Positions 24,785 to 39,682 of a stretch of 64,000 bases of DNA are shown here, piece after piece. The stretch is taken from assembly GCF_902686445.1 (NCBI RefSeq), contig NC_062219.1:109927160-109991159 (forward strand), read 5' to 3'. Made by a program: the position numbers and the translations under genes. The notes under the pieces are model-generated. The model had not been told where the DNA came from. It saw only the letters and a list, made by a program, of their open reading frames with translations, and did not search any database. How positions within the stretch are numbered: position 1 is the stretch's first letter; every line of letters starts with the position of its first letter. Origin of the DNA: Sciurus carolinensis (Eukaryota > Chordata > Mammalia > Rodentia > Sciuridae).

Positions 24785-25802
24785 ATATAAGTCATATTTT
24801 TTTTAAAAAAATGTGAGGCACACACAAAATAATAGTATAGTGAATGTGAAGTGAGAAGACTTGAGGAAAACTGAAGAGAGCTTCCCCAAACAAAGCAAGA
24901 GGTGTCGGCCACCACACTTTCCAAGCCAGTTACAAAACACCAGCACGACAAGAGATGGAAAACTTGAAATCGAAAAGCATTCACATCTGACACTATATAA
25001 TTATTTTATTTCAAATATGGTCTGAGGTGGACCTGGATCTGTGTTCTTTAGTAAAGAGTCACTTTCACATCTTCAGGCACACCACCTGGAATGTCTTTGA
25101 GGGACTTTGTAGTTTTTGCTTCATGAAAGATGACCCTGCCCCCAGGAAAACTCTTGCCCTCCCATCTCTGCTCCCAGGGGCCTGTGAGTCTCCGAGCTAC
25201 TCCTCCCAACTTCTTCGTGCAGCTCATTTTCTCACTCATGACAATCCTGCACTGCTTCCTGTCATCCTCCTGGGGTGATGACCACCCCGCTCCCTGGCCT
25301 CACTACTCTTTGGCCTCGGCTCCCTCTCCTTCAGCTGGCCTTCATCAGAATTCCATTCACGGGCCTTACATTAGCCCTTAGGCCATCTAACACTGAAAAT
25401 TTGTGAAACCTTAAAATAGTTCCCCTTGGGGTCCACAATTTTGTATCATTCTACTTCTCCCATTGTGCTGCTCCCACTAAACGTAGTCTTCAGGTTCATC
25501 TGGAACCTCGAACCCTCACCTTTCCCCATTTTTCAGTCTGGCATGACCCCCAGCTCCTCCTCTTTCCCTCACATGTCCTAGTGAGTTGTCGTGGTTCCCC
25601 CCTTCATGGTCCTTTCCACCTTTCAGGTTATTTCTTCATCCTTCTTATTCTACCCTCTCCCCCAACACATGCACGCATGTGTATGTCCACCTGCTTTGCA
25701 CACACCACCTTGGGATGCCCAAATATCCACTTCCTACCTTCTTGGTTAAGGGAGGCAGGCATAATTCCAGATTGGTCCCTTAGTGCTGAACAGCTGGCCA
25801 CA
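24785..25802. other. Intron, pyrimidine-rich, no recognised gene
   Basis: C/T-rich on the plus strand, which creates several overlapping Pro/Ser/Leu-rich open frames. None has domains or splice context. A very old L2-like origin is possible from the style of the sequence but cannot be shown by eye. Confidence 0.4.
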
Positions 25803-26256
25803 TTAATTTCCTAGGGCTATTGTAATAAAATACCAACAAACTGGGAGCCCGAAAACTATACTCATCTGTTGTGGCACATTTCTGGGGGAATAGATGTACA
25901 AAATCAGGATGTGGGCAGCATCGCATGTACTTTAAAACCTATGGAGGATCCTGCCTTGCCTCTTCCTAGCATTTGGGGATTTGCTGGTGATATATGGCAT
26001 TCCATGGCTTATAGGTACATCACTCTACTCCTTTGTCTCCAAACACCCTATCCCTATGCCTCCCTGCCTTCACATGGTTTTTTCCTATAAGGACACTAGT
26101 CCTATTAGAACAGGGTCCCATCCCACTCCAGTATGACCTCATCTTAATTAATCACATCTGTGAAGACCCAGTTTCCAAATGAGGTCACATTTTGAGGTTC
26201 TGAGGGTGAGGACTTCAACATATCTTTCTAGGGGACACAGTTCACCCCATAGCACT
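25803..26256 (-). mobile_element. MLT1-type MaLR LTR
   Basis: On the plus strand it reads as a reverse-complement MLT1: 'ctagggctattgtaataaaa' at the left, then 'ataaggacactagtcctatt', 'tatgacctcatcttaattaa', 'tttccaaatgaggtcacatt', and 'gaggacttcaacatatcttt' near the right end. This is a solo LTR with no internal sequence. Confidence 0.75.
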
Positions 26257-28252
26257 GTCCTTGGACTCATACCCATCAACCCTTTTGACCCCAGCCACAG
26301 AAACTGTTCTAAGTCTTCCCCATGCTTCTCAAACCACAGGTTCCCTCGTCTCCCACTTAGGCCAAGGACCTCGCTGTCCACTTCACCTAGACCAAAGCGC
26401 CACTTTTGGCTTTGCTTCCTGCACATCTGCACTCAAGATCCATACCTCACCTCCTCTCCTGCAGGAATAGCATGCCCAGGACTCTTGCAGAAGTCCCTTC
26501 TTCCTCTCTCCACCATCCCACCCGTTGCCTCTTTTCTTTCCTCTCTTCTTTCTCCCTCTTCAGTGGTTCCATTTCTTGAGCCACTGAGTGTCTCCCTGCA
26601 CTACTAAAAGCCTTGCCTGCCCTGAGCCAGACTCCATGCAGTTGCCATCCTGGCTCCCTCCTTTGCATGGTCGGGCTCTGTCCAGCATTCTCCCTGCCAT
26701 CCATCCTCACTCTAATAACCTACATCACCTCCACCCCTGCTACGACAGCCCATTCAGCAGTCAGCAGTCTTCCTCTTTGGCCAAGCCCAACCAAGTCATC
26801 TCCATCTTCCTCCTCTTGGACTTCCTGACAGCATTCCATACCACCGAACTCTTCAGCCATGTTCTCTGGCCATTTTGTTGCATCTTAAGGTTCTCCCTAG
26901 ACCTCCTGGCTTTGCCTCAACCCGACCAAATCCTTTTTCAGAGATCCTATAGTATAGCAGTTTTCAAAGCTTGTAGACTCATTGAGTTCCCAAGACCATC
27001 TCCCATGAAGTCACATTATTTTCATAATAATAACGAAACAACTTTGTTGACATTTACACCAGTGTATAAAGGCAGTGTGATTAGAACTGCTGGCACTTTA
27101 GCATGATTCAGTGCAGAGGCACCAAATATTCTTCATAATCACACATCCATAAAACAACAATGCGTAAGGAAAATTCAAGAAATGTCAGTTTTAAAAATGT
27201 CCTAGATGAAGTGGCAAAGTTATTAATTTCACTAACTCTAAATTATCCTGAGTACATTCCTTTTTAATATTCTAAATGACAAAACAGGAAGTACCCAGCT
27301 GCTTAGGCACCTAATTTTCCCATGGAACAACTTATTTAATTGAAAAAAGAAAAGAAAAACTCCCATTATGCAGAAAGTTATCTGGTAGACATTTTCTCAT
27401 AAATGAAATGAGGCAAATCTGTTGATTCAAGGAAAATCACTGATAGTGTTTGTTACCAGTGAAAATAATGAGTTAAGATTTGGAAAGCTTGTATCCACTC
27501 ATGTGAATCTGTCAGCTTTCTAATATCTAAACATGTTTTGATAAAATAAGTGGTAATATTAATGAATATCATTTTTACATTGTGTAATGAAGCTGATCAT
27601 TTTAGGAAAGATGCATGATCTGGTCATTTTCCAAATGACCAATGTACACTATTACAAAATCAAGCAGTGATTTAAAAAAATCCGAAGTGCAAATTATCTA
27701 CATGTATCCTAATATAATCAAATGAAAAATGTCATTTGATTATGGCTTCAAATTCAACATTGCAGTCCACTTTAAGAAACTACCACTTGTCAAGTTTTAA
27801 TGAAGTTCCAAGGGAGAATATTCAATTATTTGAAAATTTGTTAACGTATTCTTCACTTTTTCAACCACATATCAAGTTAGAAATGAAAGAGATTTGCTAA
27901 AATGTGAAACAATGCCAACCTTCTCACTTTTTTTTTTTTCTTGTTTTGGAAAACTGTTTTCTCTTAAGAGGGGTATGCTGACATAATGGGTTTATTGTTG
28001 TTGTTTTTAAACAAATTTAAAATAAATATTTCAGAATGTCTGTTTTAATTTCTAGTTCAATGAAATTGAACTGGAGAGGGCCGATATAGAACATTATCCA
28101 AACCAGAGGCTACAAAGAGAACTGATGATCAAGGAAATGAGGAATTCATTGGGTTTCTGGGGGTTCCCATCCAGAAAACTGGAGGACCCCTGCAGCCAGC
28201 TCTTTTTACCACTGTTTGGCCTCAGGGCACATCTGCTAGGCTCATTAAGCTG
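26257..28252. other. Intron, no supported gene
   Basis: The first 700 bp are C/T-rich and carry open frames on both strands, including one of 172 codons at 26588-27106. Its composition is that of low-complexity pyrimidine DNA and no domain is recognisable. The rest is A/T-rich intron. Confidence 0.4.
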
Positions 28253-30260
28253 GATCAGTCTCTAACCAGAGACCTCTTCTGGTATCCTGTTGCCTTCACG
28301 TACAAAATGTTTGTAATGTCACTAGTAGAAACAAAAATAGAGATGGCTAACAAGTCCCCAGTTCTTGGCCAGCTGTCACCCACTGCAACTATAAGTTCCC
28401 AAAAGACTTGCACAGAGAGGACCTGACAAGTAAATGTCAGTTGTTGATTATTATCATTATAGACATGAAGGCTCATATGGTAGCTGAGAATCCTGTCCCC
28501 CAAGTTCTGGGTTATACCCCAGACTAGGTACTAGAATTCCATCTTTTTTTTGGTCCAAGCCCAAACCAAGGGATAAAAGAGGTTTATGGCAATGGCCAAT
28601 TCCATCTTGATGGTGGTAGCTGCCTGGAGTCCTCTGTGGAGGATCAGTGGAGAAAACAATGTGATCAGCTCCCTCCTGATGTCGCCCATGACCTCACAGC
28701 ACAGTAAGCCCACTGCCACTTACCTGAAGCCAAATCCAGGATCTCCTTAATCCTTTTCTCCCAATCCAAGTTCCTGAGGTCAACAGCTCTAATAAGCTGA
28801 GATGGGAGTTATTAAAAAAAAGGATTGTGAACTGAAAAGGAAAGGAAAAGAAGACCACCCCCCAATGCCACCCTTAACAACACACCATAGGCCTTGGAGA
28901 GGTGATAGGGTGGCAGAACCCCCAAACTGGAAACAGAAAAAGCAACCAGCCACAAAGAAGACCCAAGGACCTTGTCCTAAAACATATTAGATGTGACATA
29001 GAAATGAGATTTTAATCTCTTCATTCGTCCTATCCCTAAAGTTCCCCACATTAATCAAACCATTAGCTATGTCTAGACCATCTCAAAGTACTTTCATTGC
29101 TGGAAAACAAAGTATTTTAATCATTGGAATTCCTGTTCAGGAAAACTTAGGACTATGGGAAAGAATTCCTTAATGAGCCCCCTTCAAGTGGGAGCTGAAG
29201 CCCAGGCCTGGAAGTTGGGGGATCTTGGGAGATGAGAACAACACTGTCCTGGCTAAGATGAGGAAAGGTACTTGTTTTGCTCTTAATAGGGAAAGGAAAA
29301 AGAGAACAGAACCTGAAAGTGGGTGAGGGTAGGAAGAAGAACCCGTCAAATCTTTATAAGTGTTAAGAAACAAAAGCTTAAAGAATATCCTCTGGGGTTC
29401 TTGGACTGGATGGATCTGGTGGTATAAAAGAGAAAGCGTGTGTGAAGACACAGAGGTCAAAGGTGGGAGGGACTATGGAGGGTCACAGCCTATAGGATCA
29501 CAGGCACGGACATGAGGGACTGAGACACGTTCATAGGGATACCCGAAAGGCCGATGCCCTTCTGTCATATCCAAGGCACCCTTCCTCTGCAGCCTCCAGG
29601 ACAGAGATATCTCACAACCCTGTGCTGATTCTTAGACATGGTCACACTTTAGCCTTGGGTCAGTTTATGGCTATTCATCTCTTGCTCTCATTGACACAAC
29701 CATCTCTTCGTGTAGTCTAGCAGTGTAATTCCTAACATAGTTGAAAGCATCTCTGTAGTCATGATACGCAAAGCTCAGTCCTTGTCCCCGGTGCCAATCC
29801 AGTAACCAGTAATGAGGACAAAGCTTTGAGATAAAGGGGGAAAAAAAGTTTTATTGCTTTGCTAGCAAAGGAGAAACACCAGTGAGTCCTGTCCCACAAG
29901 CTGTGCTTCTAACTGTCAGGGGGAACAGAGGGCATTTAAAGATGATTCGCCTACCACGCCCTGTTAGGGGTCACAATTCACTGTACCTTTGAGAGATTGC
30001 CATACCTTAGATATGTATGCAGGTGCCAATTCCAAAGTCTGAACTCCTTCATTCCTGTGGTCTGTGAGCCCAAGGACAGATAACTCTGCCTAGTATGGGA
30101 AGAAGGTTAATCTTGCTTCCCCCATGATTTGGGATGGGAAAGGGAGGAGAAAAATATTTTAAAATAAGCTGCAATGGGTTATGTTAAAGCAGGGAGTGGA
30201 CCCCTGTCATGGTCATGGAACTTTGGCCTGGTCATGGCTCTACCCTGACTGGCCATGAGG
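28253..30260. other. Unassigned block, possibly endogenous-retrovirus-like
   Basis: Unlike the surrounding intron this block is of even base composition. Its right part contains 'aaaaaagttttattgctttg' near 29850, which on the minus strand would give an AATAAAA poly(A) signal, as in an LTR. I find no retroviral motif I can name, and the short frames are interrupted. It is recorded as unexplained sequence. Confidence 0.25.
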
Positions 30261-31805
<1,545 letters not shown>

Positions 31806-31929
31806 TAATCCTTCTTGCCTTATTTTTTCTTTGCCTTTTTAAAATGCAAATGGAGCCCTTTCTACTTTAAGATTGGTTTGTAGCCTATAATTAATTCACT
31901 GAGAAGTAGATTCAGATCATGATTCCCAG

Positions 31930-32135
31930 AGAGGAGCAGCTTAGTGGATGAGGAAGCAGGAACAGGGAGCTGCCAGCCAGGGCTCTAACCTGGGCAGCTC
32001 ACATAACCTCACTAGGGCTGTTTCCTCATTTATAAAATGGGAATAATAATAATACATTCCCACACCATTGCCATGAGGATTAAATGAATTTTTGTGTTTT
32101 CAATAGCTTCATGTTTTGTCAATGCATAGTAAACA
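31930..32135 (+). repeat. MIR SINE remnant
   Basis: Reads 'gggctctaacctgggcagct', 'gctgtttcctcatttataaa' and 'atgaggattaaatga', the standard MIR motif order. Confidence 0.65.
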
Positions 32136-32574
32136 CTAGTTAGTAGTTATAATAAGAATGATTTAATCGTGACTCCTAACCTTTCTGTTAGGAAAAACTT
32201 AAAATTATGTGATACTTTTAGTGTACTATGTAACTTTTCTAATGCTTCCTATTCATGGCAAAAGTTTACAAATACATGGAAATTAATCTTGTGTTTTAAT
32301 TCATACAAAATAAACTCCAGCTATTTCAAAATGGGAGAGGTAGATGTTCATGAAGTCCACAGCAACAGAAAATCAGTACCCATTATATTCCATCAATGTT
32401 CCCACCACCTCTCTAGATACCTTGTACCACCTCTCAAGTGACCTGCAAGTGTTCCCTCCTTCGGACTCTGCAGAGATGACTCAGTGAAAACCACATGAAC
32501 CTTGGCTTCAGACCCATATTCAAATCCCACCTCTGCTACTAATTTGCATTGCTTGAACAAACCTGTTTCCTCAT

Positions 32575-33135
32575 CTACTAAAACTTCACTTGGTTCCTTA
32601 AAATGATAAACAGTGAGCTGCCATCTGAGCTAGAAATTTCACTCCTATGTATTGAAAAGAGGAACTCAAATATACATACCTACATGCTCACTGTGGCTCC
32701 ATTCACAATAGACAAATAGTGGACACAACCCAAAGGTCCATCAACAGATAAATGGATAGCTATTGCAGCAAACCCATACAATGTGATCTTATTTAGCCCT
32801 AAAAAGAAACAAAAATAGTGATACTTTCTACTATGTGATGAACCCTGTAAACTTTTACTAAGTGAAAGAAGTTAGATACAAAAGGTCAGATATTCTATGA
32901 TTCCATTTATATGAAATATTTATGCAGAATAGGCAAATCTGTAGAGGCAGAAAGCAGCTGCCAGAGGTTGGAATGACGGTCACTGTTTAATGGGTACAGA
33001 GTTACGGGTTGTGGAAAGGGTTTGAAACTGGGTAGGCAGTAGTTGCAAAGACATATACAATGCACTAAATGCCACTGAACTGTTAACTTTAAAATGGTTA
33101 ATTTTATGTTATGTGAATTTTACATCCATAAGAAA
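32575..33135 (+). mobile_element. Old L1 3' end (L1M type)
   Basis: Contains 'gtccatcaacagataaatgg', 'caatgtgatcttatttagcc' and 'taatgggtacagagttacgg', and ends near 'tgttatgtgaattttacatc'. These are landmarks of the ORF2 end and 3' UTR of old mammalian L1s. It is heavily decayed. Confidence 0.75.
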
Positions 33136-33175
33136 AAAAAGGCAGGAATGGAGGGAGGGAAAGAAAAGAAAGACT

Positions 33176-33396
33176 GGCTAGGAGCAGTGCAGTGACAAAT
33201 GCCTGTAATCCCAGCAGCTCAGGAGGCTGAGGCAGGAGGATTGCCAGTTCAAAGCCAGCCTCAGTGACTTAGTGAGGCGCTAAGCAATTCAGTGAGATCC
33301 TGTCTCTAAATTAAATACAGAAAAGGGCTGGGGATGTGGCTCAGTGGTCGAGTGCCCCTGAGTTCAATCCCTGGTACTGAAAAAAATAAATAAATA
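33176..33396 (+). mobile_element. B1-dID dimeric SINE
   Basis: A complete dimer: B1 half ('gcctgtaatcccagcagctc'), ID half ('ggctggggatgtggctcagt', 'gagttcaatccctggtactg') and an (AAAT)n tail. No target-site duplication is visible. Immediately after the tail comes one copy of a 62-bp sequence that recurs 1.17 kb downstream. Confidence 0.9.
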
Positions 33397-33458
33397 AATA
33401 CACTACCACCTTTAGATCATCTCCAGGAGTTTGCTATTACCATCAAAGCTGCCGTTAA
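33397..33458 (+). repeat. 62-bp direct duplication, left copy
   Basis: Shares 61 of 62 bases with 34569-34630; the one difference is T at 33411 against C at 34583. It begins in the last tail unit of the SINE and ends at 'gctgccgttaa', after which the two copies diverge at once. Confidence 0.95.
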
Positions 33459-33519
33459 AGAAAAGCTGACTGACTTGGCAGGTTTGTGGTAAAAGTGCAC
33501 CAGCAGCCTCAGCAACATC

Positions 33520-33650
33520 TGAGAACATGAAAACTTACGAGAAATGCAAACTCTCTGGCCCCATCCCAGACCACCTGCATAATAACACCTGGGGCGAGGT
33601 CCAGCATTCTGTGTTTTAGTAAACCCTTCAGGAGACGCAGTTGAACCTTA
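33520..33650 (+). mobile_element. MER20-like DNA transposon fragment
   Basis: Reads 'gagaaatgcaaactctctgg', 'ccccatcccagaccacctgc' and 'cagcattctgtgttttagta', the standard MER20 layout. It ends about 180 bp before the next exon. Confidence 0.6.
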
Positions 33651-33831
33651 AAGGTGAGATCTACTGTTAAAGGATTAAATCAGATAATGGAGCACATGGC
33701 GTGTAGTAAGTAGTAATTATCATTAAAGTCTGGTTCATTCGTCACAGGCTGAAAATGAAGCTCCACATCTTAGTTTACCAACCTGGCACATCTGAAGCCA
33801 TAATGAGTAAAGTGTCTCCTTCCTACTCTGA

Positions 33832-34494
<663 letters not shown>

Positions 34495-34760
34495 ACTTTG
34501 TTCCAGTGTTGACATATGTAGTTCTGATTCATTCATTTTCATTGCAGTACAGTATTCCCGTCTATGTGAATACACTACCACCCTTAGATCATCTCCAGGA
34601 GTTTGCTATTACCATCAAAGCTGCCGTTAATGTTTTTGTATCTTTCTTTAGGCATGTCTCCAGGTATTTCTTTAGGTTTATACCTAAGAATGATACTATC
34701 TTCAATTTAGGTAGACAATACTATATTGTACTCCATGTTATTTTCCTGTATTATACCCAC
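34495..34760 (-). mobile_element. Possible old L1 fragment
   Basis: Phrases such as 'ttcattgcagtacagtattc' and 'taggtttatacctaagaatg' resemble the reverse complement of L1 ORF2 C-terminal or 3' sequence. The right copy of the 62-bp duplication lies within it, which suggests this is its original location. Confidence 0.4.
34569..34630 (+). repeat. 62-bp direct duplication, right copy
   Basis: Partner of 33397-33458 with a single substitution. An open frame crosses it, but the phrase order around it looks like an old LINE, not an exon. No splice sites flank it. Confidence 0.95.
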
Positions 34761-34829
34761 AGGGGAAATGGTGGAGGGTGGAGGGGCTGAAACCACGGGC
34801 AGAGAAGTTTTCAGTGCCATGGAGCATAT

Positions 34830-35025
34830 GGGAAATGACAGTATGTCTGCTGCATCTACTGCTGATTCTCCTGGAGTGAGAGGCAGCTTTAAAAATATAA
34901 CCCCAATGCCCTGGCCCCACCCCAAGAGATTCTACTTTAATTGATCCAGAGTAAAGTTCAGCCATCAGTATTTTTTAAAAACTCCCCAGCTGATTCTAAC
35001 ATCCAGGTAAATTCAAGAACCCTTG
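34830..35025 (+). mobile_element. MER5A-like DNA transposon fragment
   Basis: Contains 'atcagtattttttaaaaact', 'ccccagctgattctaacatc' and 'ggccccaccccaagagattc', typical of MER5A. Confidence 0.5.
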
Positions 35026-35199
35026 GTAACCACATTCCAAATTCCGGGAATAATAAACTTATAATAAATTCTTACCAGTATTCCTTAGTACGGTCAGCAA
35101 AACATTTGGCCCAGTATCGCTCACACCAGAAATCTGTATTTTTTAATAATCACACATAGCAATTCTTGGATGCATAAAAATTTTCAAATGCTGGAAATT

Positions 35200-35309
35200 G
35201 GGGTGATCAAGTGCCCTGGTTTGCTGAGGATGGAGGGGACCCTGGGGTATGATATTTCAGTGCCCAAACCAGGAAATTCCCAGGAAAACTAGGAAGAGCT
35301 GGTCACCCC
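35200..35309. mobile_element. Short palindromic MITE (MER53-like)
   Basis: A 110-bp element bounded by inverted ends GGGGTGATCA and TGGTCACCCC (9 of 10 paired). The interior has repeated 'ccctgg' and 'ccagg' phrases. The structure fits a small non-autonomous DNA transposon; MER53 is my best guess. Confidence 0.5.
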
Positions 35310-37061
35310 ACTGGCTACTCAGATGAAGATGAGGCTGATTTGATTCATAAACAAACCCTGTCTGAGAACTGCTGGCTGCCACAAGCAAGCTCCTGGGGTC
35401 TTTTTTTTTTTTTTTAAATAATCACCAGCAGGTCACTTGGCTCCTGGGACCTTTGAAATGGCCATCAGTTTCACCCTAGAAGAACCACTGCGAGAAGCAG
35501 TAGGTATCTAAGATGGACTGGTGAGAGACATAATGTCCTAATAAAGGAGATGACTGTGGAATGTGATTTCCTGGAATGTCTAGTTCACAGACAGGAAGCT
35601 GTGGCTTCCACTCCTCCTTCTGACCAGGCCGTGTTTGTGAGGAGCTTTATATGTGGAGCACATAAAGTCAACTCTGCTCATGTCATGCCCTGTGCAGCCA
35701 TTTCCCACAGCAGTGCAGGACATTTCAGAAGCAGACAAGCTTGTCCCATTCCAAGGAACCAGTCAGAGTCCCTGTCATTGAAGCTGCCACTTTGACACCT
35801 ATACAGTTATTAACAGGAATACATTTGAACACTCTATAGAGTTGTTATGAAGATCAGCAAATAGAACTCCTGAAGGAATCACTAAGATCTTGGCTAGAGG
35901 ACCAGGAGTCGCTGGCTGACTTGCATTTTATAGAACAGGAAACTGAGGCCCAAGGGCAGAGAGAGAACTTGCCCGTGAGAGAGCTGCTTCCTTCCTCCTT
36001 CACTCTTCCTAACAGAGGCCCAGGCTGAGTCAGACTTGCTGGCCATCAGAGTCCCGCTGGTCTCTGGTCCACCCACTTAGAACCAGTAAAAGTCAAGTCA
36101 TCATCATCTTTTTTTAAAATCAAGAATATGAAAGAATATTCACCTGTAGTCTGTATTCACCAACCTTGGTGCAGGGAGGAGGCTGGGGCAAGTGTCAGAC
36201 ACCCTCACTAGCTGGTGGAGCTCGGTGCAGCGTCAGGAAGGCACTATCAGGGACAGGTGCAACCCGGGACAGATGGAGTGGGAATTAGCCCCCAAGGGAT
36301 GCTCACAGAGCCTGCCACGGAAGAGGGAGGAAGGAGGAAGGGAATGGACTTAAAGAGACAGGATAAAAAGGGAGGAGTTCCTTTTAGAATTGTGAACAAG
36401 TGATGGACAATGTTAAAACACTTGTCTTTTACCTTAGCTGTGCCTCTAGCCTGTGACCTTCGCCTTCCTTTATCACAATCAGGGCATCAGCTACCATTTT
36501 GGAAGTGCCCTGCATGTGGTAAGCACAGAGCTAGGGACAATTACCACCCCCATGTTACAGATCACGAAACAGCTATAGAGAGATGGACGAGCTTTCCCAA
36601 GGTGACAAAACTGGCCAATTTCAAATCCTAGCTTTTCTGATTCCCAAGGGTGAGCTCCACCGCTCAGCCAGGTGCCTTTCTTTGAAGGACACTGGCTGCC
36701 TCAGCTGACCTTAGCCCTGTTCTGCTCTGACACTGGCAAAACATTTATCCTAACCCTGAGGCAACAGCTCTCCCACCGCTCTGAACTTCCAGAAAGCCTC
36801 GCCCAGTATCTGCTAAATGTGCAAATGAAGATCTGTGCATCATTCTGTGCAAAAATCAAGGGTCTCTTTATATTTTCAAGGATGACTTATAGTGTGTCCA
36901 TGACACAGCTGCCACTGGATATATTTGCTGGGATAGCTTTCTCTCATTCCTTGCCAGCAATTTGAAGCTGTTTCTCTTTACTTCCTCACCCTACAGAAAT
37001 AAATGACTTGTATCCAATAACTGAGTTGAAAATATCACAGAGGTTATATTAGAGGTTGCTG
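35310..37061. other. RCAN2 large intron, no supported gene
   Basis: Mostly unrecognised sequence. A MIR-like patch lies at about 36500-36620 ('cccatgttacagatcacgaa'), and a T-run at about 35401-35415. The open frames (for example 36672-36965) show no domain. Confidence 0.4.
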
Positions 37062-37425
37062 AGATCCTATATTACAGAACACCTGAGACTGCTAATTTAC
37101 AAAGTAAAAAGGTTGTTTGAGCTCACAGCTCTGAAGGCGGGGAAGTCCAAGAGCGTGGCACTAGTGTCTGCTCAGCATGGGTGGCAGAGAGAACACAAGG
37201 GGTGGATTGGATTTGCTTTATAATGACCAGCTCTTATGAGGACTCATCCAATTCTCAGAGTGAGAACTCATTCAAGCGAGAAGAGCATCTCTCTGTCATG
37301 AGGCTCCCCTCCACAGCCCCAGCACCTCCCACTTGGTCCCACCTCCCAACACTGCCTCACTGAGGAATTCCAGCACATGAACTTGTGGGGGACAAACACA
37401 CACTGCAGCAGGGCCTTCTTTGATG
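37062..37425 (-). mobile_element. MaLR-type solo LTR (MST/THE1-like)
   Basis: Read on the plus strand as a reversed LTR: 'gagactgctaatttacaaag', 'gaggactcatccaattctca' and 'ccacttggtcccacctccca'. These follow the reversed MST/THE1 phrase order. No internal retroviral sequence is present. Confidence 0.6.
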
Positions 37426-39672
37426 CACCAAGGAGGGAACAGGTTATACCCTGGAACCTCCCTAGCTGCATCTCTGACCCCTTTCCCCAACAAGGTGCCA
37501 AGGCAAGGAGCCTTTGAACTCCTTTCTTTGCTATTGTTGAACTTACTGTCTTTCCTACATTTTGAGGGGGAATTCGTGTTTTATTCATTTTGGTCCTCCT
37601 GATGCCTGAGAGCACCTGGCACATAGTAGATGCTCAATAAGTACTGAATGAACGATATGAATGAACCCGTGAATAGATGCGCCGTTGGCCTGCTTGAGAA
37701 TGATGTCTTCACCAGCAAAGCATTGCTCTCCCAGGGCTTCAGCCAGACTGAGTCAGGCAGCACTGAACTAATGTTTTCAATAAGGAAATGACTTCCAGCA
37801 TTTCCATTTAAGAAATGATTTAGTAAAATTCATTTTTTAACCCTTTGGCAGAATCATTTCAGTAACAAATGATAACTCATTTCATTTTAAGGGATGACTC
37901 TCTCAGTTCCAGAAGCTCAGAAATGAATGGGAATAAGAACAGAGAAAAGCAATTCAGATGATCAAAGGAATGGAGCGGTGCTGGGAGGAATGGTCACGGC
38001 GCTCACCTGCAGAGCTGAGTGACTGGGAAGGGACACAGAAATCTAAAGGGGCCGAGAAAAGTCAGTCTAAAGAAGGAACACTATGGAGCAGGGATCCAGG
38101 GTGAGAGGCACTCAGGGTAAGGGTCCCATCAGTGCACCCACTGGCTGGCTGGTGGGGGCTTCCCAGGGAGGTGAGGACATGACCTCCATGAAAGGACAGG
38201 ACCCTTTCATAGAGGATGTGGTGAGGCGTGTAAACACAGGCCCTGGCTCAGACTAGCCAGGGGCAAATCAGCATCCCTGTCCTTTCAAAAAGGGACTCTC
38301 TGATTCTCTTTCAGAGAGGGACAAGTCAGGTCAAAAGGTTCTAGAAAAATCCAGGCAGAGAACAAAGGAGTCCTGACAAAACCTAAGCCTGTGGGTTTAT
38401 GAGGAAATCCTTTGAAATCATTAACGAGATGTTACAACAGGAGACAAGGGCGATAGAAAATTCAAGAAGTTTCAGTTCTGTGTTTTCCAGTGAGAGCAAG
38501 TTTGTGTTCTTGAGAATTATGAGAGGTACAATGTCAAACACTCTTAACCACTGTCCCTATGACTGTTTATTCTGTCTTTGATCCAGGAAGTAAAATAAAT
38601 AATTAAATAAAAACAATGACTTAACATGCAGTGCTTACAATGTGTCAGGCACTGTTCTAAATACCTTACTATATTATCTCACTTAATATTGCACACAGCA
38701 CTGTCAATATCCTCATTTATATGATTGGAAAATGTAAGACACAGACTGGAGAAATGAATTGTCAAGGCTGCCCAGCTGGTAAGTTAAATATGTTCCTCTG
38801 CCAGGAAGCAAAATGGATGGATGGAACAAGCACTCTTTGCCCTGGAAGGTTAAAAGTTTGAAAAAGCAGAGAAGTCTCTTGAATAGTAAAATTGATTTTT
38901 CCAGAAGAAATTCAAAATTGTTGGGAAAGGAGATTTTACAAACACAAAACAATTTGGACATTTTTTTCTTCTATATCTTGTTTCTTTTGCCCCCCCCACC
39001 GGCCCCCCACCAACCCAACCAACCCAGTGCCTCAGAATTTCAGGGCACATCCCTTGCTTTCTTCTCATGTCCAAGGGGACATGTAGATCAGAATTTGCTA
39101 CCTTCTGTTCTGTTTAAGGGGAAGTTTATGCTCTCTATAAAAAATGGGTGTGCTTTATGTTTCTATTCACCCTGGTGAATTTGTAGATGCCCATCATCTA
39201 ACAGTAAATTAGATAAGCTAAGATGGTCTCTGACCTTGAGGTGGATAATGAATTGAATATTTTTATTTATTTGATAATATCTATTGTCATAGTACCCCTA
39301 ATTCCAGAAGCAGTACAATGCTCTGTTCTTTTTCTTAAACGTAAAACAAGATAGGGAAAAAGTAAAAACCCAGCCCAGCAAAACAACTTATCCATACCAA
39401 TCAGCAAAAATGGCAAAATCGAGATGCGTGCCCCACTAAACAGGTGGTAAATCAGGGGCCCCATGTGAAATGCCAGGCTTTGTTCTGCTGTCTGGATGGC
39501 TCTGGAAGGTCATGTTCATTGTCACTGAAAATGCCTGCCGGGAGCGATATGAAAAGTCATTGTCTACTCTTTTTTCCTCCTGCTATTTTTAGCTCTTGTT
39601 AGGGAGATCAATTTTAGTTAACTGCAAAGGAAGGTTTAAAATGGCGCTTGAGGTTCCAGTTGCCTACGTCTG
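37426..39672. other. RCAN2 large intron with weak MIR/L2 patches
   Basis: MIR/L2-like patches lie at about 37590-37660 ('gcacatagtagatgctcaat') and 38610-38790. A C-rich patch lies at about 38990-39030. No exon is supported. Confidence 0.4.
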
Positions 39673-39682
39673 CTATATTTAG
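39673..39682 (+). promoter_or_regulatory. MEF2-type motif
   Basis: CTATATTTAG fits the MEF2 consensus exactly. It lies in a repeat-free stretch (about 39490-39870), as an intronic enhancer might. A 10-bp A/T-rich motif occurs often by chance, so this is only a candidate. Confidence 0.25.

Noticed and set aside
26588..27106. 172-codon open frame, the longest in the window
   Set aside because: It lies in pyrimidine-rich low-complexity DNA with Pro/Ser/Leu/His-biased composition. No protein family was recognised and no exon structure is visible.
34506..34790. 94-codon open frame containing the duplicated 62-bp segment, considered as a duplicated exon
   Set aside because: The surrounding text resembles an old LINE, no splice sites flank the repeated segment, and the left copy directly abuts a SINE tail.
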